This document shows positions 6,812 to 14,380 of a stretch of 34,359 nucleotides of DNA, piece by piece. The notes beneath the pieces were generated by a model. The model was not told where the DNA came from and did not search any database. It saw only the letters and a program-made list of their open reading frames with translations. How positions within the stretch are numbered: the stretch's first letter is position 1; each line of letters starts with the position of its first letter. A program made the position numbers and the translations under genes. Source of the DNA: Gordonia sp. ABSL11-1 (GTDB taxonomy: Bacteria > Actinomycetota > Actinomycetes > Mycobacteriales > Mycobacteriaceae); the NCBI RefSeq assembly GCF_030315685.1, contig NZ_JASXSI010000037.1:1-34359 (forward strand), given 5' to 3'.

Positions 6812-8224
6812 TCATTTCGGCCCCTCGTCAGACGTCCCGAACGGGTCGCCGCCGAGCACCGTGTGCCACTCGGGAGCGGCGGCGCTGCCCTTGTTCGTGA
6901 TCTGGTTCGTGAGGGCGAGGCGGTCGACGGCGCGGCGGATTCGATCGCGCGAGAGCTTGCCCCGAGACTCGACCGGGAGCAGCCCGAGGCCGCGCACTGA
7001 CAGACCGGGGTGTCGGTCGACCAGTGTCCACGTCGCCTCGTCGTCGGCGCGGTGCCGCGCTACCTGTAGCTCGGCGGCGGGATTCTTGCCGAGGGTGAGC
7101 CGGTAGTCGTCGCCGAGAGTCAGGACGCCCGGCTCGATCTCGACGTCGCGCCCGTAGGCGCTGAACGTGCGGACGGCGCTTGCGCTCGGCGGGCCGTCCA
7201 GTTCGATACGGGCGATCACGTCGGGGAATCCCTCGATCGAGCTGTGCCCTCGCGCGCCGCGCGTGGTGTCTTTGCCGAGGTGATGGGCCATCACCAAGCC
7301 CACAGCCTCGGCCTCGGTCGCCAGGGCGCGCAACCCGGACAGGATCTCGACCACCTCGTCGCTGTTCTCACTCACACCGAGCGCGGCGAACAGCGTGTAG
7401 AGGCAATCGACGATGATCAGCGAGCCGGGCGTGATCTCGGTGCGCCAGCGCGCGCGGACCGCCTCGGCGCGCACGTCGAGCGCGCGTTCGTCACCGCGCA
7501 GCGGGCGCAGGTCGAGCCGGTCGAGGTTCGTCACGCCGCGCCGCCGGTAGTGGCCGTGCAGGGTGTCCGTGGGCATTTCGGTGTCGAACAGCACTACCTC
7601 GCCGCCCGCTGGCAGTGCGACGTCGAACTTGCCCAAGAACGGCACCCCGTCGAGGGCGGCCTGTGCCAGGTCCTCGACGACCTCGGTCTTTCCGGCCTTA
7701 CGTTCGGCGTAGAGGCCGAGGACACCACCACGCGCGAGCAGACCGTCGACGATCCACCGCTGAGGGTTGGGCACGTACTCGGCGAGGTTCACGCGGTCGA
7801 CGACCTCGACGTCGGCGGCCTCGCGCTCGGCGGCGAGCTTCCGCGCCAGGGCGTCGACTTGACGGCGCTCGTCGGTGAACATCGCCGCCGCGCGTCGATT
7901 CAGGTCGGCGATCTCGTCGGGTGTCAGCGGGTGCAGCTGGCCGAGCGTGTCGTCGCTCGCGCCCGCCTTGACCAGTCGGTCACCTGTGATCGTCAGCAGC
8001 GCGGGACGCTTGCGTACGAATTGCTCGACGGCGCGGCGGTGCTCGGTGTGCTCGATCATCCTGCGCGCCCACGGTTGGCGGATACCGGCGATCTCGTCGA
8101 GAGCGAACGAACACGCGGCCCAGCGCTTTTCGCGGGCGACCTGCTCGCGGTCGGCCTGCGCGGCGGCGGTATCGCTCGGGAACGGGGTCACCGTTGCCTC
8201 GTCGAGCGGCGTAATATGGGACAC
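6812..8224 (-). CDS. RepA-like AAA replication helicase/ATPase
   Basis: 470 residues from GTG 8224, chosen because GGAG lies 8 nt upstream; the longer frame to 8374 is an unlikely extension. The N-terminal 150 residues are helical. A RecA-fold ATPase of the RepA/AAA_25 type follows. Walker A is AERKAGKT (173-180), Walker B is SLIIVDCLYT (268-277), and a motif-3-like VMAHHLGKDTTRGARG stretch starts at 311, as in hexameric RepA/DnaB-like helicases. The C-terminus (LLPVESRGKLSRDRIRRAVD) looks like a winged helix that could read origin repeats. The gene lies next to the iteron cluster, so it probably melts and unwinds that origin. A separate primase is not seen. Confidence 0.82.
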   Translation of the reverse strand: MSHITPLDEATVTPFPSDTAAAQADREQVAREKRWAACSFALDEIAGIRQPWARRMIEHTEHRRAVEQFVRKRPALLTITGDRLVKAGASDDTLGQLHPLTPDEIADLNRRAAAMFTDERRQVDALARKLAAEREAADVEVVDRVNLAEYVPNPQRWIVDGLLARGGVLGLYAERKAGKTEVVEDLAQAALDGVPFLGKFDVALPAGGEVVLFDTEMPTDTLHGHYRRRGVTNLDRLDLRPLRGDERALDVRAEAVRARWRTEITPGSLIIVDCLYTLFAALGVSENSDEVVEILSGLRALATEAEAVGLVMAHHLGKDTTRGARGHSSIEGFPDVIARIELDGPPSASAVRTFSAYGRDVEIEPGVLTLGDDYRLTLGKNPAAELQVARHRADDEATWTLVDRHPGLSVRGLGLLPVESRGKLSRDRIRRAVDRLALTNQITNKGSAAAPEWHTVLGGDPFGTSDEGPK

Positions 8225-8247
8225 GATTCTCCATCTCGGGATCGTCG

Positions 8248-8279
8248 CCCGTCCGGTTGTCGTTGGCCGGGCGGGTTTT
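8248..8279. terminator. Hairpin with T run in the rep leader region
   Basis: CCCGTCCGG (8248-8256) pairs with CCGGGCGGG (8267-8275) and is followed by TTTT on the plus strand. No plus-strand gene ends here. It lies between the AlpA-like gene and rep. It could stop an antisense transcript running toward the HTH/int unit, or form a 5'-leader structure in the rep mRNA. Confidence 0.35.
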
Positions 8280-8383
8280 CCGATTATTGAGCTAATAGGT
8301 TGCGGCGCTGCGTTTCTCGGCGGTGATGAGGCCGGGCGGCCCGAAGCCAGACCCCGGCCCCACCGCCGGATCATCGAGAACCG

Positions 8384-8617
8384 CTAGGTGGTCTGGGTTT
8401 CGCCCTCGGTCAGCAGCTTGTAGAGCGCCGCCGCCGGAACTCGCAGCCGTCGCGCCCCGAGTCGGATCGTCGGGATATGGCCGTTCTGTGCGAGCCGGTA
8501 GCCGTAAGCGCGTGAGACGCCGAGGTATTCGGCGGCGCGCTCAATACTCACGGTCGGCGGTCCCTCGCGTAGGTCGTCGAGGGTCGGGGCGGTGGTGGGT
8601 GCGGCGGTTGTGGTCAT
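8384..8617 (-). CDS. AlpA/Xis-like HTH_17 DNA-binding protein
   Basis: 77 residues from ATG 8617; the upstream extension to 8683 would cross the intergenic promoter region. The core VSIERAAEYLGVSRAYGYRL, then NGHIPTIRLGARRLRVPAAAL, is a MerR-like excisionase/AlpA winged HTH: a helix-turn-helix, then a wing carrying the conserved IPxIRLGxRRLRVP. Such proteins bend att DNA for excision or act as switches that turn on integrase and replication genes, as AlpA does in P4-type elements. It is transcribed away from the HTH-int pair and leads the leftward replication operon, consistent with a control role in excision and replication. Confidence 0.8.
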   Translation of the reverse strand: MTTTAAPTTAPTLDDLREGPPTVSIERAAEYLGVSRAYGYRLAQNGHIPTIRLGARRLRVPAAALYKLLTEGETQTT

Positions 8618-8670
8618 GTCTCTATCGTTGCCACTGGCGCGGCGAATGTACAGGTTGTAGACTCGCCAAC
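8618..8670. promoter_or_regulatory. Divergent promoter region of the element
   Basis: This 53-bp gap separates the leftward AlpA-rep operon from the rightward HTH-int pair. It contains a TAGACT -10-like hexamer at 8658-8663 reading rightward, only 7 nt before ATG 8671, suggesting a leaderless mRNA. A TGTACA palindrome lies at 8647-8652. It is the only place both operons can be switched together. Elements are weak matches. Confidence 0.45.
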
Positions 8671-9228
8671 ATGAGCACAGCACGGCGACACAAGGGCGAC
8701 GTCGAGAGCGTCACCTACGCCGACCCCTCGCCCGAGGGCCTGACCGGCCCGTTTCGCACCCCACGATCCGATGAGCGAGTCAGGATTCGGTTGCACGGCC
8801 ACCCGCATACCTACGTCGTGCGCGTGTCGACGACGGGCCGCGAGCCCCGCGTGACCGAGCTGACGGTGATCGCCGACGACGGCGGCGCGGTCGACTACTC
8901 TGCCCTGCGCGAGATCCCGGCCCGCCGTCTCGCCTATTCGGCGGCGCAGTGGATCGCACGCCGAGGCGGCGAGTTCGCGCAGCCAGACGACCAGGCCGAG
9001 ACCTACACGCGGCCAGACGACGCCGACCCGAGGGTCTGGGACGCGGCGCAGACCGCGCGTCGGGCGCTCGCTCTCGGCCTACCCGTCCGGCAGACCGTCG
9101 CCGATGAACTCAGCACCTCGACCCGCACCGCCGACCGCCTGCTCGCCAAGGCCAAGGCCGAGGGATTCATCAACGCCACCGACCTACCCCGCCGCCCACA
9201 ACCACGACAGAAGGACACGAACCGATGA
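8671..9228 (+). CDS. HTH protein preceding integrase
   Basis: 185 residues from ATG 8671 (MSTARRHKGDVESV). The N-terminal half is beta-rich (VRIRLHGHPHTYVVRVSTTG, then RVTELTVIADDGG). The C-terminal part has an HTH-like RALALGLPVRQTVADEL, then TSTRTADRLLAKAKAEGFI, and ends with a basic tail. Its stop overlaps the integrase start (ATGA), so the two are co-translated. It may regulate int or the divergent operon, or assist excision; no close named family is recognised. The start is supported by a -10-like element close upstream, giving a probably leaderless transcript. Confidence 0.65.
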   Translation: MSTARRHKGDVESVTYADPSPEGLTGPFRTPRSDERVRIRLHGHPHTYVVRVSTTGREPRVTELTVIADDGGAVDYSALREIPARRLAYSAAQWIARRGGEFAQPDDQAETYTRPDDADPRVWDAAQTARRALALGLPVRQTVADELSTSTRTADRLLAKAKAEGFINATDLPRRPQPRQKDTNR

Positions 9229-10430
9229 CCGAGACACAGCAGCGCAAGCGCGGCCAGCGCGCCGACGACTCGATCAAGCGGCTACCGAACGGCAAGGGCT
9301 GGCGCGCACGCCCGACGCTCGGCACCGACCCCGTGACCGGCAAGCAGGTGCGCCCAACCAAGGTGTTCGCCACCAAGGCCGAGGCTCAGACGTGGGTACG
9401 GGACCAGCGTCAGCAGTGGGACGCGCGGACGTGGGCGGCGAAGTCCGAGCGCACGTTCGACGACGCCGCCGATCACTGGCTCAAGGTCCGCGAGTCCGAC
9501 GACTCGACCCGCGAGAACACGATCCGCGCCGACCGCGAGAGCTTGGCCTACGCCCGGCGCGCGTTCGGTTCGGTGGCGGTGCAGAAGCTCACGCCCGAGG
9601 TGTTGATCGACTGGTCACTGAACATGACAACCAAGCCGGGCACCAACAAGGACGGCACCCCGAGGCCGGGCCGACCGCTCGCCGCGTCGACCAAGCGTCG
9701 GGCGATCGTCACAGTGAAGGCCGTCATGTGCCACGCGCTGCGTATGCGGTGGGTCAGTTTCGATCCCACACAGCACCTCGACGCGCCCGCGCAGAAGGTG
9801 ATCGTGGCTGTCGCCGAGGGCGAGATCTGGACACCCGAGCAGATGACGACGTTCCTCGACTCGGTGGCCGACCACCGCCTCGCGGGGTGCTTCGCCCTGA
9901 CGTTGCTCGGCCTGCGCCGTGAGGAGGTCGGCGGCCTGCGCTGGTGCGATCTCGACCTCGACGCGGGCGAGCTGCGTATCCGACGCGCACGGGTCGACGT
10001 CAACGGGCGCGAGGTGACCGGCGACCCGAAGAACGCGCGCAGCGTCCGAGATCTCCCGATCCCGCCGCGAGAACTCGCCATGCTGCGAGCCATGCGCACC
10101 GCTCGGCTGCGCGAGGGTATGGCGGTGGGCCGACCGCTGGCCGACGACGCGGTACTACTCGCGCGGATCGACGGGTCACCGCTCCCGGTCCGCGACTACA
10201 CGCGGCTGTTCACCGAGCGGCGCAAGGCGGCGGGCCTGCCCTCGATCACGCTGCGCAACTTGCGTCACAGCTCGGTCTCTCGTATGCGCGCCGCCGGGGT
10301 GCCCGCCGACGTCGTGGCGGCGTGGCACGGCCACAGCGAGCGGATGACCACCGCCGTCTACGGGCGGGTGTCCGACGACCGCCTCGCCGCTGCGTCGGCG
10401 GCGATCTCGGCAGCGGTAGGACAAAGTTAG
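9225..10430 (+). CDS. int: Tyrosine recombinase integrase
   Basis: 401 residues from ATG 9225. The N-terminal arm-binding domain (about 15-65) has SIKRLPNGKGWRARP and the VFATKAEAQTWVRDQ helix. The SAM-like core-binding domain runs about 75-180. The catalytic domain has Arg231 (LLGLRREEVGGLRW), Lys269 (GDPKNARS), Arg347 in LRNLRHSS, His370 in WHGH, and nucleophile Tyr379 (TTAVYGRV). The first His of the usual HxxR motif is Arg344. It lies 75 bp from the right attachment site, and its stop codon falls inside a TAGGACAC repeat that may be an arm-type site. It should insert the element into tRNA-Ala and, with a directionality factor such as the AlpA-like protein, excise it. Confidence 0.95.
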   Translation: MTETQQRKRGQRADDSIKRLPNGKGWRARPTLGTDPVTGKQVRPTKVFATKAEAQTWVRDQRQQWDARTWAAKSERTFDDAADHWLKVRESDDSTRENTIRADRESLAYARRAFGSVAVQKLTPEVLIDWSLNMTTKPGTNKDGTPRPGRPLAASTKRRAIVTVKAVMCHALRMRWVSFDPTQHLDAPAQKVIVAVAEGEIWTPEQMTTFLDSVADHRLAGCFALTLLGLRREEVGGLRWCDLDLDAGELRIRRARVDVNGREVTGDPKNARSVRDLPIPPRELAMLRAMRTARLREGMAVGRPLADDAVLLARIDGSPLPVRDYTRLFTERRKAAGLPSITLRNLRHSSVSRMRAAGVPADVVAAWHGHSERMTTAVYGRVSDDRLAAASAAISAAVGQS

Positions 10431-10465
10431 GACACTTTGCCCTGCGCCGAGTTCGCCTAGGACAC
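10416..10465. repeat. Probable integrase arm-type sites, right arm
   Basis: GTAGGACAAAGTTAGGACAC at 10416-10435 matches 3045-3064 with one difference. A further TAGGACAC lies at 10458-10465. The first pair overlaps the 3' end and stop codon (10428-10430) of int. Placement 40-90 bp inside the attachment repeat fits a P' arm. Confidence 0.55.
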
Positions 10466-10468
10466 AAA

Positions 10469-10502
10469 GAAACCCGCTCCAACCGAGGTCAGAGCGGGTT
10501 TC
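10469..10502. terminator. Terminator after integrase
   Basis: A perfect 11-bp stem GAAACCCGCTC/GAGCGGGTTTC (10469-10479 with 10492-10502) has a 12-nt loop. It ends 38 nt after the int stop and just before the attachment repeat, insulating the tRNA gene from the element. Confidence 0.75.
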
Positions 10503-10505
10503 TAC

Positions 10506-10554
10506 TTGTGGAGCTAAGGGGACTCGAACCCCTGACCCCCACACTGCCAGTGTG
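10506..10554. repeat. Right attachment site, within intact tRNA-Ala
   Basis: The second copy of the 49-bp direct repeat. It supplies the anticodon arm through the 3' end of tRNA-Ala, so the tRNA is kept functional after integration. Identity stops 3 bp before the tRNA 3' end on one side and at the edge of the anticodon stem on the other. Confidence 0.92.
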
Positions 10555-10581
10555 GTGCGCTACCAGCTGCGCCATAGCCCC
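10509..10581 (-). tRNA. tRNA-Ala (anticodon GGC)
   Basis: A 73-nt cloverleaf on the minus strand. The acceptor strands are GGGGCTA and TAGCTCC with discriminator A. The D arm is GCGCAGCTGGTAGCGC, the anticodon loop CTGGCAG sits in a five-pair CACAC/GTGTG stem, and the T loop is GGTTCGAGTCC. CCA is not encoded. It is the target of the integrated element. Confidence 0.95.
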
Positions 10582-10697
10582 GTGTGTAGTTGTCGCGCCC
10601 GTCGATGACAACCTGTCTGGAGTGGTCATCGCCGTTTCACGGGCAAAGGCGAAACTACACCATCGGCCGGAGTCCGACCAAATCGCCTCCGACGCCG

Positions 10698-11438
10698 TCA
10701 GCCCTTGTCTGCGAGGAGCTGATCGAGCCATCCCGTGCCGCTCATGATGCCGTCGACGGGCTCGCCCCCGGCCAGCACCGTCGGGGTCCCGACCTGGCCC
10801 GCTGCCTTCTGCAGTTGCGTCTGCGACTGCTCGGCCGCGGCCTTGGCCTCATCGACCTTCGTGCCGTCGGAGATGCATGTCTGCGTCGCCGGAGACGCAC
10901 CCTGCGCGCTCGCGATGCGCGCCAGATCGGCATTGCTCAGATCGCTGCTGCCGCCCTCCTTCGGCTGATCGGCGAACAGAGCGGAGTGGTACTTCAGGAA
11001 CACGTCCTTGTCCTCGCCGGAGCCGACGCACTGGGCGGCGCCCGCGGCGCGTGACGAATAGTCGCCCGACGACGACTCATCATCGAGGAAGGTCAGCATG
11101 TGATAGCGCACGCGCAGCCGGCCGTCATCGATCGCCGTGGTGATCGCCGCACCGGACTGCTGCTCGAACTCGCGGCAGACCGGGCACATGAAGTCCTCGA
11201 ACACGTCGATCGTCTGCGGCGCGGACGGAGCGCCGATGATGAGGGCCGCGTTCTCGCTGAGCACCGCCTCATCGGCACCGCCTTTGTCGCGCTGGGTGTT
11301 CCACAGGACGCCACCCACCACCAGCGCGGCGATGACGACGATCGCGGCACCCGCCAGGATGTAGGTCGTTCGGCTCGAGGTGGCCCGCGGCTGGTACTTC
11401 GACGACGCCTTCGGTTCCGGCTTGCGCTTGTTGCTCAC
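10698..11438 (-). CDS. Membrane-anchored DsbA-like thioredoxin
   Basis: 246 residues from GTG 11438; upstream sequence in this frame is antisense to pgm. A basic, Lys/Ser-rich cytoplasmic N-terminus precedes one membrane segment at about 25-46 (YILAGAAIVVIAALVVGG). The extracytoplasmic part is a thioredoxin_4/DsbA fold with CPVC at 85-88 in VFEDFMCPVCREFE, a helical insertion, and the cis-Pro strand in QVGTPTVLAGG. It should catalyse disulfide formation or exchange in secreted proteins, likely paired with a VKOR-type oxidase encoded elsewhere. It is monocistronic, between tRNA-Ala and pgm. No Shine-Dalgarno sequence is visible, so the start is fairly but not fully secure. Confidence 0.88.
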   Translation of the reverse strand: MSNKRKPEPKASSKYQPRATSSRTTYILAGAAIVVIAALVVGGVLWNTQRDKGGADEAVLSENAALIIGAPSAPQTIDVFEDFMCPVCREFEQQSGAAITTAIDDGRLRVRYHMLTFLDDESSSGDYSSRAAGAAQCVGSGEDKDVFLKYHSALFADQPKEGGSSDLSNADLARIASAQGASPATQTCISDGTKVDEAKAAAEQSQTQLQKAAGQVGTPTVLAGGEPVDGIMSGTGWLDQLLADKG

Positions 11439-11493
11439 ATCTGACGACTGTAGTGCCCGGCCGATGAGAACAGCCTGAGACGATGCGCGCAGG

Positions 11494-13134
11494 TCAGACG
11501 AGGACCGAGTCCACCAACTCCTGCGCCTGTGCCTGCACGGTGGCCAGATGGTCGGCACCGTTGAACGACTCCGCGTAGATCTTGTACACGTCCTCGGTAC
11601 CGGATGGACGCGCCGCGAACCAGGCGTTCTCGGTGGTGACCTTGAGCCCGCCGATCGGCGCACCGTTGCCGGGCGCCTCGGTGAGGATCGCGGTGATCGG
11701 TTCGCCGGCGAGCTCGGTCGCACTGACCTGATCGGCGGACAACTTGGCCAGCAGCGCCTTCTGCTCACGTGAGGCAGGCGCGTCGATCCTGGCGTAGGCG
11801 CTCTCCCCGTAGCGCTCGGCCAGTTCGCGGTAGCGCTGCGACGGTGTCTGTCCCGTCGTGGCCAGCATCTCCGAGGCAAGCAACGCCATGATGATGCCGT
11901 CCTTGTCTGTCGACCACGGTCCGCCGTCGAAGGTCAGGAAGGACGCACCGGCGCTCTCCTCACCACCGAACGCGATTCTGCCGTCCAGGAGACCGTCGAC
12001 GAACCATTTGAACCCGACCGGCACCTCGAGGAGCCGGCGGTCGATACCCGCGACGACTCGGTCGATCAGCGACGAACTCACCAACGTCTTCCCCACGGCC
12101 GCACCGGGTTTCCACCCGGGCCGGTGGGTGAACAGATAGTCGATGGCGACCGCGAGGTAGTGATTGGGGTTCATGAGTCCGGCGTCCGGCGTGACGATAC
12201 CGTGACGATCGGAGTCTGCGTCGTTGCCGGTGGCGACGTCGTAGCTGTCGCGCGCCGAGATCAGCGACGCCATCGCATTGGGCGACGAGCAGTCCATCCG
12301 GATCTTGCCGTCGGTGTCGAGGGTCATGAACCGGAAGGTGGGATCGACGGTCGGGTTGACGACGGTCAGATGCTGCAGGTTGTAGCGGAAGCCGATCTCG
12401 GCCCAGTAGCCGACGGAGGCACCGCCGAGCGGATCGGCACCGATCCGGATACCGGCGTCACGGATGGCGGTCATGTCGATGACCTCGTGGAGGTGGTCGA
12501 CATAGGTCGCGGTGTAGGGGAACTCGTGGATGAACTCGCTGCGCCGGGCGCGCTCGAACGGGATGCGCCGGACCCCGCGCAGATCGTCGGCGAGCAGTTC
12601 GTTGGCCCGCGTGGCGACCACCGACGTGATGCTGGTGTCGGCCGGCCCACCGCTCGGCGGGTTGTACTTGAAACCGCCGTCGCGAGGCGGATTGTGCGAC
12701 GGGGTCACGACGATGCCGTCCGCGAGGACGCCCGGGTTGGCCTGGTTGAACCTCAGGATCGCGAAGCTGATCGCCGGTGTGGGCGTGAACTTCTCGTTCT
12801 CCGCGATGTAGACGGTCACCTCGTTGGCGGTCAGCACCTCCAGCGCGCTGCGCCATGCCGGGATCGACAACGCGTGGGTGTCGAATCCGATGAACAGCGG
12901 ACCGGTGATCCCCGCGGACGTCCGGTACTCGACAATCGCCTGTGTCGTCGCCAGAATGTGCGCCTCGTTGAACGCGCCGTCGAGGCTGGAGCCGCGATGA
13001 CCAGAGGTACCGAACAGCACCTGCTGAAGTGGGTCATGAGGGTCGGGCACCGTGTCGTAGTAGGCGCGTTCGACGGCCTCGACATCGATCAGATCCTCGG
13101 GAAGCGCCGGTGTTCCTGCTCTCGAATGTGCCAT
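11494..13134 (-). CDS. pgm: Alpha-D-glucose phosphate-specific phosphoglucomutase
   Basis: 546 residues from ATG 13134, the same length as E. coli Pgm. It interconverts glucose-1-phosphate and glucose-6-phosphate, supplying glycogen, trehalose and cell-wall sugar nucleotide synthesis. Key motifs are FGTSGHRGS at 41-49, the phosphoserine loop TPSHNP at 144-149 (Ser146), the metal loop DADSDR at 305-310, the sugar-binding GGEESAG, and the phosphate-binding RPSGTED near the C-terminus. It is transcribed divergently from the alpha/beta hydrolase across an 86-bp gap. All catalytic residues are intact. Confidence 0.96.
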   Translation of the reverse strand: MAHSRAGTPALPEDLIDVEAVERAYYDTVPDPHDPLQQVLFGTSGHRGSSLDGAFNEAHILATTQAIVEYRTSAGITGPLFIGFDTHALSIPAWRSALEVLTANEVTVYIAENEKFTPTPAISFAILRFNQANPGVLADGIVVTPSHNPPRDGGFKYNPPSGGPADTSITSVVATRANELLADDLRGVRRIPFERARRSEFIHEFPYTATYVDHLHEVIDMTAIRDAGIRIGADPLGGASVGYWAEIGFRYNLQHLTVVNPTVDPTFRFMTLDTDGKIRMDCSSPNAMASLISARDSYDVATGNDADSDRHGIVTPDAGLMNPNHYLAVAIDYLFTHRPGWKPGAAVGKTLVSSSLIDRVVAGIDRRLLEVPVGFKWFVDGLLDGRIAFGGEESAGASFLTFDGGPWSTDKDGIIMALLASEMLATTGQTPSQRYRELAERYGESAYARIDAPASREQKALLAKLSADQVSATELAGEPITAILTEAPGNGAPIGGLKVTTENAWFAARPSGTEDVYKIYAESFNGADHLATVQAQAQELVDSVLV

Positions 13135-13220
13135 GGCGCAATTCTGCCACCGGTGCAGCCATCCGATCGGCGACAACGAACGAACAGTTAGTGTGATCAG
13201 GATCCGACCAGCGAGGTGCC

Positions 13221-13832
13221 GTGCTGAAACGTGAACCGACCACCCCCGCCCTGCTGGTCCTCGTGTTGCCCGGTGGCACCGACCGCAGCGAACGGCCGTT
13301 CACCCCGCGTCAGCCGTCGGCCCTACGGATGTACCCGTTCACGTGGTCGATCCGGGCGCGCTTCGGGCGTGCCGTCCGCGTGCATCAGGTCCGGTACGGC
13401 GTGTACGGGTGGAACGACGACCAGGCGAGCCCGATGCCCCATGCGTGGGATGCGCTCGAGACACTCACCGCGGCACACCCCGGGGTCCCCGTCGTGCTCA
13501 TCGGTCATTCGATGGGCGGTCGGGTGGGCGCACACCTCGCCGCCGACCAGCGTGTCGTCGGCCTGCTCGCGTTGGCGCCCTGGTGGCAGCACGCGGACTG
13601 GCGATTGATCCGTGACGGTGTCCGGGTGGTCGCGATCCATGGCACCGCCGACACACGGACCTATCCCAGCCGAACCGAGAAGGGCGTGCGAGAGATGGCC
13701 GCGAAGGGTACGGACGCCACCTTTGTGTCCGTCGCCGACGGCGATCACGCCATGCTCGACCACATCCGCCTGTGGCAGGGATCGGCACTGCGTTTCGTCG
13801 ACTCGATGCTGGCCGCGGTCCGCTCCCGCTGA
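13221..13832 (+). CDS. Alpha/beta hydrolase
   Basis: 203 residues from GTG 13221, preceded by GCGAGG. It has the alpha/beta-hydrolase elements: oxyanion strand LLVLVLPGG (11-19), nucleophile elbow GHSMGG (95-100, Ser97), acid at Asp144 (IHGTADTRT) and His176 (DGDHAML). There is no signal peptide or lid insertion, so it is a compact cytoplasmic serine hydrolase of the dienelactone-hydrolase/small-esterase size class. The substrate cannot be told. It is divergent from pgm and followed by the terminator of the oppositely oriented tmRNA gene. Confidence 0.88.
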   Translation: MLKREPTTPALLVLVLPGGTDRSERPFTPRQPSALRMYPFTWSIRARFGRAVRVHQVRYGVYGWNDDQASPMPHAWDALETLTAAHPGVPVVLIGHSMGGRVGAHLAADQRVVGLLALAPWWQHADWRLIRDGVRVVAIHGTADTRTYPSRTEKGVREMAAKGTDATFVSVADGDHAMLDHIRLWQGSALRFVDSMLAAVRSR

Positions 13833-13874
13833 CCCGCGGCGGGACGGACTCCGGGGAAGCCCGTTCATGACGAA

Positions 13875-13906
13875 GGCCCCCGACCCGGGAATCCGGATCG
13901 GGAGCC
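13875..13906 (-). terminator. Terminator of tmRNA gene
   Basis: A 12-bp stem (with a few G-T pairs) GGCTCCCGATCC/GGGTCGGGGGCC and an 8-nt loop begin 8 nt after the tmRNA 3' end. It is G+C rich with a short T-containing tail, as is common in actinobacteria. Confidence 0.7.
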
Positions 13907-13913
13907 TCGGCCG

Positions 13914-14282
13914 TGGAGCTGCCGGGAATTGAACCCGGGTCCTCCGTCGTGTCAGTAGGGCTTCTCCGTGTGCAGTCCGCTAGGCCTCTACTCGGATCTC
14001 CCGGTCACGCGAACAAGCCGAGATGACGATCCCAGTCGCTGTTGGTTGTCCCGTCCCCACCCGCGACCGGCGAGGACGGTGAGCTCCCTGAGATGATGCC
14101 GGGGACCGGGCTGGGAGCAGACCCGGGCCGACAGACTAGCCGTCGCTGATCAGGCAGCGAGGGCGTAGTCGCGCTGATTCTTATCGGCGCTTAATTGGTT
14201 GCTGCGACGCTTACGGTGGTCTCCAGCCTGCACCGACACGCTTCCCCTACCTCGACGCACGCAGTCGAAACCGATCAGCCCC
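13914..14282 (-). ncRNA. ssrA: tmRNA
   Basis: One-piece tmRNA of about 369 nt. The 5' end GGGGCTGATCGGTTTCGAC and 3' end GGGTTCAATTCCCGGCAGCTCCA give the tRNA-like acceptor (GGGGCT with AGCTCC), the T arm and the conserved start. The tag reading frame resumes at GCC (about 14188) and encodes ADKNQRDYALAA before TGA at 14150; the LAA end is the protease degron. With SmpB (17205-17678) it rescues stalled ribosomes and marks the products for ClpXP/FtsH-type proteolysis. CCA is added after transcription. A TAGACT -10-like element lies at 14319-14324, upstream of the mature 5' end. Confidence 0.96.
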
Positions 14283-14380
14283 GAGACAGGAACCCGCCGA
14301 TTTCTCGACGAGCACTTCAGTCTAACAACGCTCGCCGACTTATTCATCCCGATATCGGCCGGTGTTCGCCTGCCCGTCGG

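Larger units (their letters stand above)
2893..10554. mobile_element. Integrated satellite-like element in tRNA-Ala(GGC)
   Basis: Perfect 49-bp direct repeats at 2893-2941 and 10506-10554, offset 7,613 bp, bound this element. The right copy lies in an intact tRNA-Ala and the left copy is its 3' fragment, the expected result of tyrosine-integrase insertion. Inside are an integrase next to the right end, an AlpA-like HTH protein, an AAA replication helicase, an iteron array, a small-terminase-like protein and several small genes. There are no structural, lysis, large-terminase, relaxase or TraB/FtsK genes, so it is neither a complete prophage nor a typical actinomycete conjugative element. The gene plan matches phage-inducible chromosomal islands. 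Satellite status and helper phage are inferences. Confidence 0.8.

Noticed and set aside
6498..6815. 105-aa minus-strand ORF whose ATG overlaps the rep stop
   Set aside because: Sequence is low complexity with repeated VRGVRG created by the iterons; no ribosome-binding site. The ATGA overlap is probably chance.
7244..8290. 348-aa plus-strand ORF opposite rep
   Set aside because: Antisense to the helicase gene, whose Walker motifs prove the coding strand.
2893..10554. Actinomycete integrative conjugative element or complete prophage
   Set aside because: No TraB/FtsK-type translocase, relaxase, capsid, tail, portal or lysis gene is found in the 7.6 kb.
11439..11879. N-terminal extension of the DsbA-like gene
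   Set aside because: Antisense to the C-terminal codons of pgm region and compositionally unlike the protein; GTG 11438 fits the topology.
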